From the NCBI GenBank assembly GCA_903845125.1, contig CAIMWS010000086.1, positions 1 to 39,978 of the forward strand: a stretch of DNA of 39,978 nt, in the 5' to 3' direction. Below are positions 33,615-39,978 of the stretch, one piece after another; within the stretch, counting starts at the first letter, position 1, and each line of letters opens with the position of its first letter. Source of the DNA: an uncultured Verrucomicrobiota bacterium. GTDB lineage: Bacteria; Verrucomicrobiota; Verrucomicrobiia; Limisphaerales; UBA1319. The position numbers and the translations under genes were made by a program. Under the pieces are notes generated by a model. The model was given only the letters and a program-made list of their open reading frames with translations. It searched no databases and was not told the origin of the DNA.

Positions 33615-34183
33615 AATGGTTCAGGTGTTTGCAAATTTTTTCGGCCCAGGGCGGCCTGCATCTTTTTCCGGGCCCGCGCCAGGTAGCCCATCACGCTGCC
33701 CACCGGCAGGCTGAGCTCCTCCGCAATCTCCTGGTATTGGAATCCCCCCATGGCCCGCAGCAAAAGGACCGCCCGCTCGGATTCCGTGAGCGTCTTCAAA
33801 GCGGCATTCAATTCGTCATCCAGGTTTTCCCTCCAATCCCGCATGGTGGGAGGCGATCCCCAGGGCAGACCGGGGCCGGGCGCGGCGAGATCCTCCATTT
33901 CGTCCGGCTCCACCTGGAATTCAAAACGGGCGATGCGCGCATGTTTGCGGTTCAAGGCCAGGGCCTCATGGGTCAGGATCTTGAACATCCAGGCGCGGAA
34001 GCGCTGGGCATCCCAGCAGCGGTCAAACGCGGCCACCGCGCGCAGCATGGCGTTGTGGATGGCATCCGGCGCCTCCTGCGGATCCCACATCAGCCGGCGG
34101 CAATAAACCTCCAGATCCCTCCGGATGGGCCTCAGCCATTCCAGGAACAGTTCCGCCAGGGTATCTGGATTTTTTTGTTTCAT
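33611..34183 (-). CDS. ECF (RpoE-like) RNA polymerase sigma factor
   Basis: 190-aa extracytoplasmic-function sigma factor. Region 2 (about residues 20-85) includes DLEVYCRRLMWDPQEAPDAI and FRAWMFKILTHEALALNRK. Region 4 (about 130-182) includes LTESERAVLLLRAMGGFQYQ and EIAEELSLPVGSVMGYLARA, with the helix-turn-helix that reads the -35. An acidic, Gly/Pro-rich linker (about 95-115) joins them. It is cotranscribed with its anti-sigma gene (4-base overlap). A -10-like TATATT at 34195-34200 lies 11 bases upstream of the ATG, within an AT-rich stretch; no matching -35 was seen, which could mean autoregulation by its own sigma (inference). Confidence 0.92.
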   Translation of the reverse strand: MKQKNPDTLAELFLEWLRPIRRDLEVYCRRLMWDPQEAPDAIHNAMLRAVAAFDRCWDAQRFRAWMFKILTHEALALNRKHARIARFEFQVEPDEMEDLAAPGPGLPWGSPPTMRDWRENLDDELNAALKTLTESERAVLLLRAMGGFQYQEIAEELSLPVGSVMGYLARARKKMQAALGRKNLQTPEPL

Positions 34184-34401
34184 TGCCTGCCATCAATATA
34201 AAGCCAAAAGCCCGGTGATTTATTACAATTATTTTTCCCGGGGGCTTCCCCATGCCACCACCCGGACCCGGCAGGTTTATCTCGCCTCCCCCTGAAAAGT
34301 GAGCCCCGAACTTCCCTTTACCGATCGGCCAGTGGCGAAGGATGAAGGTCAGGCCCCAAAAAGGTCCAGCCCGCACGACTGGATCCACGGCCTGGGAATG
34401 G

Positions 34402-35238
34402 TTAATCGAGCTTGGATTCCGCAACCCAATCCACCGTCCAGGTGATTTCCGGATGGGGTTTGTTATCGTTATTCCACCGGGCGCGCCAGGCCGTGTTTTT
34501 GGGATCGATTACGTCCTTTCGGAGGGCGGCTTCGACATGTCCATCGGCGAACACCAAATCGGTGCGGTAACGGTGGCGGTTGGAGGGCCATTGGCTATGT
34601 CCCGGAGAATTATCGGTTGGGTCCAGGTCCGCATCGCAATTGATCGCCGCCGGGTCTTTAGGCGCTTTCACATCACCAATCAAAATCATCCGGGTGGGGC
34701 TGACCACCATGCTTTCGGTCACCGGTCCCTTGCTGGCATTGCCATCGACATCCCCGCCCAGACCCAGCTGCGGGATGTGTTTCAAATCCAATCCCCAGTC
34801 GTTATAGCCATATGAAAAACGGGTTTGCCGCCCGATGCCATACGGATCATACCGGCCATCCGGCGCCACGGCCCCCAAGGTCAGGTTGAGATTGGTGTCC
34901 CAAGCGCTGGTGCGAATGGCCGAGGGGCAGGAAAAGATCCCGCGATTGTATCCGGCCATCTTTAAGAGGCGCACCGGCCAGACGTAATAGAAACCGGCCA
35001 CAATGGATAAATCCCCGGGATATTGCTGCCAATCGTTCAGATACAGGCGGTTGGCTATCCCCAGCTGCCGTAAATTGCTGATGCAGGCGATCTGCCTGGC
35101 CTTGGCCTTGGCTTTACTTAAGGCGGGCAGCAACAACGCCGCTAAAATACCAATGATGGCAATCACCACGAGCAATTCGATCAGCGTAAAACCCTTTCGA
35201 AAACGCCCGGCATTCCCGGCCTGCAAATTGGCTTTCAT
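34402..35238 (-). CDS. Pseudopilin-like protein with prepilin N-terminus and H-X9-DG motif
   Basis: 278-aa protein with leader [16 protein letters not shown] (cleavage after Gly16) and the prepilin segment [18 protein letters not shown], then [20 protein letters not shown] and [20 protein letters not shown]. The exact H-X9-DG motif is in [17 protein letters not shown] near residue 235. It is the third family member in this window and the most canonical in leader and Gly(-1). It lies upstream of the ECF sigma gene on the same strand with a 218-base gap, so it is probably not part of that operon. A promoter-like pair and an adjacent 8-bp inverted repeat precede it. Function of the family is unknown. 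Confidence 0.9.
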   Translation of the reverse strand: MKANLQAGNAGRFRKGFTLIELLVVIAIIGILAALLLPALSKAKAKARQIACISNLRQLGIANRLYLNDWQQYPGDLSIVAGFYYVWPVRLLKMAGYNRGIFSCPSAIRTSAWDTNLNLTLGAVAPDGRYDPYGIGRQTRFSYGYNDWGLDLKHIPQLGLGGDVDGNASKGPVTESMVVSPTRMILIGDVKAPKDPAAINCDADLDPTDNSPGHSQWPSNRHRYRTDLVFADGHVEAALRKDVIDPKNTAWRARWNNDNKPHPEITWTVDWVAESKLD

Positions 35239-35255
35239 AACCCATGTATCGCGTC

Positions 35256-35283
35256 AGCCTAACCGATCCCGCCCAGCGGACAA
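35256..35283 (-). promoter_or_regulatory. Putative promoter of the pseudopilin-like gene at 35238
   Basis: Minus-strand -35 TTGTCC (35283-35278), 16-bp spacer, -10 TAGGCT (35261-35256), then 17 bases to the ATG. The -10 resembles those of the other two pseudopilin-like genes (TAGGTT, TAAGGT). Confidence 0.4.
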
Positions 35284-35305
35284 GTGTGCGTCCATAGGCA
35301 CACTT
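35282..35305. promoter_or_regulatory. 8-bp inverted repeat at the -35 of the pseudopilin-like gene
   Basis: AAGTGTGC (35282-35289) and GCACACTT (35298-35305) are perfect inverted arms with an 8-base spacer, overlapping the end of the putative -35. This is a reasonable binding site for a dimeric regulator; the regulator is unknown. Confidence 0.4.
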
Positions 35306-35434
35306 TGACGTTAACCTGCCATCAACCAAGGCTGTCTGGCGGAAAAACGAACCAGTGCTGGAGAAGGCATTTAAGAGGAGTGGCGCCAGGCACCCGGCCC
35401 GGCCGGGGGTGTAAAAAAGCCTGGGACGGCAATT

Positions 35435-36202
35435 TTATTTCGGCTGCCAGGCGATGGCGTTGGCCACGATCTGGCCATACACCGGATTGTCAAAATCCCG
35501 GGAGCTATGGCCGGATTGCAGGTAGATCAGCATTCCCTTTCCGGCGGGTTCGAGCCAGCCGGCCCGGTCCTGCAGGTAGGTTTTGCCGTTTTTGGCATGG
35601 CTGTATTTGACGCCCAGCAGGATGGTCTTCGGACGGGTGAGCACATGGTTCAGGTAAACTTCCGTGTCTTTAAGCTCCACGCCCGGCAAAGCCGCCGCGC
35701 TGGAGGAGTTTTCCCGGGTATATTGGATCTTGCCCGGGTATTGAACGGCGTGGGTGGTGATGAAATGGTCCGGAGCCAGGTTCACCAGTTCCAGATCGAC
35801 TTTTTCAATCCACTTATACCCGTTGGCCTCCAGGCCGCCTTCCGGAAGGCTCACCCCCAGGAAGGAAAACCATTCCCGGTTGCCGCGTTTCAAAGAGCTG
35901 ATGGAGTGGTGCAGCACCACCAATTTCCCGCCCCGGCGGGTGTAGTCGATGAAGGCCAGCTCCGCTTTCTCCGTCAGCTTGAAATGGAGGTAAACCACCA
36001 CGGCGGAGAAGGGCTGGAGATCGGCCGGCAGGGCGTCCTGGGCGATGATGCGGCTGTCGATTTGGGCGGCGGCCTTCAGCTTGCGGGCCAGGGCTTCCAT
36101 GGCCGGGAATTCATCCGCCACCAGGAGAACCTCCGCATGGAGCGCTGCACACGCCGCCAGCCAGAGGACGATTAAGAGACCGGTGATGTTGAGTTTACGC
36201 AT
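35435..36202 (-). CDS. Exported ThuA-like protein
   Basis: 255-aa protein of the ThuA-like (glutamine-amidotransferase-like, trehalose-utilisation-associated) fold. An export signal spans about residues 1-23. LAAC at residues 15-18 also fits a lipobox, so it may be a lipoprotein instead of a Sec-cleaved protein (AEVLL onward). Core segments: AVVVYLHFKLTEKAELAFID, YTRRGGKLVVLHHSISSLKR, DHFITTHAVQYPGKIQYTRE and GMLIYLQSGHSSRDFDNPVY, the last containing the typical GH-x-(S/D) ending of the family. Family members are usually found in sugar-use loci; no enzymatic activity is firmly established. The frame is open far upstream, but ATG 36202 gives the only sensible signal peptide. It follows the Ycf48-like gene by 50 bases on the same strand. 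Confidence 0.85.
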   Translation of the reverse strand: MRKLNITGLLIVLWLAACAALHAEVLLVADEFPAMEALARKLKAAAQIDSRIIAQDALPADLQPFSAVVVYLHFKLTEKAELAFIDYTRRGGKLVVLHHSISSLKRGNREWFSFLGVSLPEGGLEANGYKWIEKVDLELVNLAPDHFITTHAVQYPGKIQYTRENSSSAAALPGVELKDTEVYLNHVLTRPKTILLGVKYSHAKNGKTYLQDRAGWLEPAGKGMLIYLQSGHSSRDFDNPVYGQIVANAIAWQPK

Positions 36203-36252
36203 GCCGGGCAGCTTAACCAGTGCCCCGATTCGGCGCAACCCCGTCCTTGCGC

Positions 36253-38334
36253 TCAAGGAGTGGGACGGTAGAACTCGTGGATCAATCCGTTGGTGGAAAC
36301 CTGCAGGTGTAAAAACAAACCCGTGTTGTCGAGCACTTCCAAGGCGGCGCCGGTGTTCCAGGTCTTCAAATCGGCCGTTTGCTGAAGCGAAAAGGTTTTG
36401 CCGGGGTAGCCGGAAAACTGGAACAGATTGGTGCTGCCCTGCCGGGAGTAGGCCACGATCTGCACGGGCGCCGCCTGCGCCCGCAAGATCACGCCTTCGA
36501 CTCCCACCAGCACCATCTGGTCGCGGCTGGTGGCCAGCCCGTAAACGGATTTCAGGGAAATGCCCGCCAGCGGTGACCAAGTGGAGCCGTCCGCGCTTTC
36601 CAGCACGGCGCCCTGGGTGCCGATGGCCACCAGGTGGTTTTTGAACAGGGCAATGTCGTTCAGCCACTTGGTGGTGCCGCTGACGCGGGAGGTCCAAGCC
36701 ACACCATCCGGGCTGGAAAAAATGGCGCCATTCTGGCCCACCACCCATAATTGGTTCGCGAGGTAACGCACCCGATACAGCCAGTTGGTGGTGGTGGTGG
36801 CGCGCTGGGTCCAGGTCGTCCCGTTGGGGCTGGTCAGGATGGTTCCCATATCCCCCACGGCCACATACCCGCCGGGGAAAGCGGCCACGCTGGAGAGGAT
36901 CTCCGTGGTGGAGGTGGTGCGCACCGTCCAATTGGTGGCGTTGGTGCTGGTCAAAATGCTGCCGCTGCCGCCGGCCAGCAGCCAAAGCCCTTGGTTGTAA
37001 CACACCCCTTGAAGGTCGCTGGTGGTGGGGCGGGGTGTGATCGCGGTCCAGGTGATTCCCAGCGAGCTGACCTGGTTGGTGGCCAGAGTGGTTTGCCCGC
37101 TGGCCACGTTGGTTGAAACCACGTCCACGATGGAATTGGTGCTGTATAGGATGGCGCCGTTGTTGCCCACGGCCACCAATTCGTCCCGATGGCCGCCGAG
37201 GCCGAGGAAAACCGTGTTGGAAACCGTGTTGGGCACATATTCCCAATTCCAGGTCGCGCCATCGCCGCTGGTCAGAATGGTGCCGTGATCCCCCACCGCC
37301 GCGTATAAATTGCCGGCCCGGGTCACATCCCACAGCCAATAGCGGGGGGAATTCGAGATGGGGGTCCAGACATGATCCAGGGACAAAATATTGGTTTTGG
37401 CCCCTTGCACCAGCATGCCCGTTCGCCCGCCAGCCCAAAAATCCGTGCCATCATGCACGGCGCACAGGTAAGTCCACTGGGGAGCGGGGGCAGCCGCCGA
37501 GGTGCTGGTCTGGTCGCGCCAGACGAGCGTGGTGAGCACCGCCGTGGCCATCCGCAGTTCGGAACTGCCGGCAACCATATAATAAACGCCGTTGCCAGCC
37601 ACGGCATATAAATCATTGGTGGCCCCCGAAGATATCGCCGACCAGGTGACGGCGTCCTTGCTGGTCAAAACAGTGCCTGCGTCCCCCACGGCCACGAAGC
37701 GGTCCACGACGTAGGCAACCTTGTTCAGGTTTTGGGTGGTATTGCCCGCCCGGATGGTCCAGGTCGTGCCGTTGGGGCTGGAAGCGATGCGGCCGCTTTC
37801 CCCCACCGCCACAAAAATCCCGGTTTGGTTCACCTTCCCATAGCAGACACTCCGCAGCCAATCCGTGAAGGGGACGGACTGCCTTTGCCATTGGGTTCCG
37901 TTGGCGCTGGTGTAGATGGCGGCATTGTCCCCCACTGCCACCAGCAGGTTCGTGGAGGCGGCGATGCCCTCCAACCAGTCCGTGGTTCCCAGGCGCAGCG
38001 GGGTGAAATCGTTGGTGCCCTGCAGGATCAAGCCCTCCTCGCCGGTCACCACAAAGCGGTTCCCAAAGTAGCAGGCGGACCGCAGCGCGTTGGTGACCTG
38101 GGTCTCATGACGCCGCCAGAACGCGAGGTCCACGCTGCTGTAGATCTGCCCCTGCTCGGCGACTTGGAAATACGTGCCATTGGTGTATAGCATATCCACG
38201 ATGTTGTTGCCGTGGGGCGCGGGGTTGGCCCAAATCCAGGTAAGTGGCGGCAGCGCGGCGGTAATGGTGAGGGGCCTCATCAAGCCGGCCATACCGATCC
38301 ACCCCATCCATAAAAACATCCATTTTCGCATCAT
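36253..38334 (-). CDS. Secreted Ycf48-like beta-propeller protein with 14 repeats
   Basis: 693-aa exported protein, signal peptide about residues 1-27. The body is built from about 14 repeats of roughly 35-45 residues centred on VAVGDxGTILTSxDGxTW, for example FVAVGDAGTVLTSKDAVTW, YAAVGDHGTILTSGDGATW and YVAVGDMGTILTSPNGTTW. These are Ycf48/BNR-like blades; fourteen would make two seven-bladed propellers. Some blades are degenerate (sixth and seventh). The last about 75 residues (TNLFQFSGYPGKTFSLQQTA, DLKTWNTG, ending EFYRPTP) match the C-terminal module common in verrucomicrobial secreted proteins and also found in the PEP-CTERM double-module protein. It may mediate protein or glycan binding; no catalytic residues are evident. 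A TATAAC box lies 8 bases before the start codon. Confidence 0.82.
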   Translation of the reverse strand: MMRKWMFLWMGWIGMAGLMRPLTITAALPPLTWIWANPAPHGNNIVDMLYTNGTYFQVAEQGQIYSSVDLAFWRRHETQVTNALRSACYFGNRFVVTGEEGLILQGTNDFTPLRLGTTDWLEGIAASTNLLVAVGDNAAIYTSANGTQWQRQSVPFTDWLRSVCYGKVNQTGIFVAVGESGRIASSPNGTTWTIRAGNTTQNLNKVAYVVDRFVAVGDAGTVLTSKDAVTWSAISSGATNDLYAVAGNGVYYMVAGSSELRMATAVLTTLVWRDQTSTSAAAPAPQWTYLCAVHDGTDFWAGGRTGMLVQGAKTNILSLDHVWTPISNSPRYWLWDVTRAGNLYAAVGDHGTILTSGDGATWNWEYVPNTVSNTVFLGLGGHRDELVAVGNNGAILYSTNSIVDVVSTNVASGQTTLATNQVSSLGITWTAITPRPTTSDLQGVCYNQGLWLLAGGSGSILTSTNATNWTVRTTSTTEILSSVAAFPGGYVAVGDMGTILTSPNGTTWTQRATTTTNWLYRVRYLANQLWVVGQNGAIFSSPDGVAWTSRVSGTTKWLNDIALFKNHLVAIGTQGAVLESADGSTWSPLAGISLKSVYGLATSRDQMVLVGVEGVILRAQAAPVQIVAYSRQGSTNLFQFSGYPGKTFSLQQTADLKTWNTGAALEVLDNTGLFLHLQVSTNGLIHEFYRPTP

Positions 38335-38667
38335 ATACTTGTGTTATACCTGGATCCATCGGTTCCCGCCGGGCGGATTTGAAACCACCCAGGGAACTAA
38401 AAATACGCTTTTAAGAAACAGTCGCTGAGCAACTTAGCATTTGGAGCCTTTGAAAGCAAATGAGGAAAACCGGGGGATAATTAAGACCCCGTGCGCCACC
38501 CTCCAAAAGCTCGCGCAGGCACCTTGGTCGGCGTGGCCTTCGGAAGGTTCTGGTCTTCGCCAGGTTTTGGGGCGTGCCGGCTGGCGGTGCGCGCGTTGAT
38601 GGCGCGAAAGCCCAGGGCGGAAACCAAGCGCCAGGCATCCGGAACGGGCCGGTGCCCCCAACCCCGG
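38335..38667. other. 333-base intergenic region between glnB and the Ycf48-like gene
   Basis: The first bases hold a minus-strand -10-like TATAAC (38348-38343) for the Ycf48-like gene, without a clear -35. The rest (about 38480-38667) is open in several frames on both strands but has no start signal or recognisable product, and no T-tract terminator for glnB was seen. It could be a dispersed intergenic element; nothing more can be supported. Confidence 0.5.
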
Positions 38668-39024
<357 letters not shown>

Positions 39025-39978
39025 TTAATCGTTGTAGGCCTTTTCACCATGTTGTGAGAGGTCCAAACCAAGGCTTTCATCATCCTCGGAGACGCGCAAG
39101 CCAATTAAGCGGTCCACCAACTTCAGGAGGATCCAGCTCACGGCGGCTGAAAACACCATGGTAAAGGCCACCCCCGCACACTGGCGCAGGAATTGGGCGG
39201 TTCCCCCGCCCAGGCTGATCACTTGGCTGCCCAACTTGAAAGTGGTGGCCAGCAGGGGATTGGCCTCCGGGCTGGCCAGCCAGCCCAGCAGGAGCATGCC
39301 CAAGGTGCTGCCCACCCCGTGGACGCCGAATACATCCAGCGAATCGTCGTATTTCAAAGCCGTTTTCAGCCGCGTCACGGCCGTGTAGCACACCAATCCG
39401 GCGACCAGCCCAATAAGGCAGGCGGCCGGTATCGTGACAAAGCCGGAGGCGGGGGTGATGGTGGCCAACCCGGCCACCATGCCGGAAGCGGCGCCGAGCA
39501 CGCTGGGCCGGCCTTTCAGGAACCACTCCGCGGCCGCCCAGGACACCGCCGCGCTGGCGGCCGAAAAATGGGTGGCGGCAAAGGCGTTGGTGGCCAGGCC
39601 GCCCGCCGTCAAGGCGCTCCCGGCGTTGAAGCCGAACCATCCGAACCAGAGCAAACCGGTCCCGGTCAAGCTCAGCACGACATTGTGGGGCGGCATCGGT
39701 TCCTGGGGATACCCGCTCCGTTTGCCCAGCATCACCGCGCAGACCAGCGCCGAAATGCCCGAACTGATATGGACCACCGTGCCGCCCGCGAAATCCAAGA
39801 CCGGCAGCCGGCCGCCCAGCGCCCAATTGACCAGCCCCCCCTTGCCCCAGATCATGTGCGCCAGGGGCAGATACACGATCGTAAACCACAGGAGGATAAA
39901 GCAGAGGTACGCGCTGAATTTGATCCGCTCCGCCACCGCCCCGCTGATCAGCGCCGGGGTGATGATGGCGAACATCAA
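39025..39978 (-). CDS. amtB: Ammonium transporter AmtB (N-terminus beyond window edge)
   Basis: Inner-membrane ammonium channel; 317 residues are present and the frame runs off the right edge, so the N-terminal helices are missing. Visible hallmarks: the pore-region segment LDFAGGTVVHISSG with the first twin His (about residue 70 of the fragment) and the conserved Asp, VLSLTGTGLLWFGWFGFNAG, ASGFVTIPAACLIGLVAGLV, and the second twin His in DVFGVHGVGSTLGMLLLGWL. The C-terminal cytoplasmic tail (LRVSEDDESLGLDLSQHGEK) is the AmtB tail that binds P-II. glnB follows by 18 bases in the same transcription direction. No Rh-type features are seen. Confidence 0.95.
   Translation of the reverse strand: MMFAIITPALISGAVAERIKFSAYLCFILLWFTIVYLPLAHMIWGKGGLVNWALGGRLPVLDFAGGTVVHISSGISALVCAVMLGKRSGYPQEPMPPHNVVLSLTGTGLLWFGWFGFNAGSALTAGGLATNAFAATHFSAASAAVSWAAAEWFLKGRPSVLGAASGMVAGLATITPASGFVTIPAACLIGLVAGLVCYTAVTRLKTALKYDDSLDVFGVHGVGSTLGMLLLGWLASPEANPLLATTFKLGSQVISLGGGTAQFLRQCAGVAFTMVFSAAVSWILLKLVDRLIGLRVSEDDESLGLDLSQHGEKAYND

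Noticed and set aside
35412..35434. Possible terminator after the ThuA-like gene
   Set aside because: A T6 tract exists on the minus strand but the preceding stem is only 3 bp plus mismatches.
36203..37438. In-frame upstream extension of the ThuA-like gene
   Set aside because: It overlaps the Ycf48-like gene on the same strand in another frame; ATG 36202 gives a proper signal peptide.

Overview
This 40-kb window of GC-rich chromosomal DNA most likely comes from a Verrucomicrobiota bacterium, probably of the Limisphaerales/Pedosphaera type. The placement is inference from gene content: three extracellular pseudopilin-like proteins with the H-X9-DG motif, a PEP-CTERM protein, Tat-exported Gfo/Idh/MocA and DUF6807 (PmoA-like) proteins, a ThuA-like protein, and a C-terminal module typical of verrucomicrobial secreted proteins. 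No rRNA, tRNA, CRISPR array, integrase or insertion sequence was seen. Many genes lack a recognisable Shine-Dalgarno sequence.

Layout. 1-1266: end of flgK and complete flgL (flagellar hook-filament junction). 1320-5682 (minus): a two-component system, a DegP/HtrA protease with its own terminator, and an OsmC-family protein. 5856-12124: a catabolic/extracellular region with a Tat-exported TIM-barrel-like protein, a secreted beta-helix protein, a pseudopilin-like protein, a DUF6807 protein and a Gfo/Idh/MocA oxidoreductase, closed by a clear terminator. 12270-18284: a TolC-type outer-membrane efflux protein, an MFS transporter and a large secreted GH2-like hydrolase. 18406-23302: a cystathionine gamma-synthase/lyase-type PLP enzyme with apbE, lptF/G, and sua5/ywlC. 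23405-27457 (minus): an apparent two-gene operon of exported structural proteins, namely a double-module PEP-CTERM protein and a phage-tail-fibre-like repeat protein. 27897-30095: rimO and pgsA. 30303-35238 (minus): two more pseudopilin-like proteins flanking an ECF sigma / anti-sigma / membrane protein operon. 35435-38334 (minus): a ThuA-like protein and a secreted protein with 14 Ycf48-like repeats. 38668-39978 (minus): amtB (cut by the window edge) followed by a P-II gene.

How it fits together. Housekeeping genes (rimO, pgsA, sua5, lptF, amtB/glnB) are interleaved with surface and exported functions. The most unusual locus is 23405-27558. There a PEP-CTERM sorting signal lies inside an open reading frame and is followed directly by what reads as a second Sec signal peptide and a paralogous second module. 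A tail-fibre-like exported protein lies downstream, and palindromes flank the putative promoter. A second notable pattern is promoter geometry: several promoter-like boxes use 16-bp spacers, and several lie only 7-11 bases from the start codon, suggesting leaderless or near-leaderless mRNAs.
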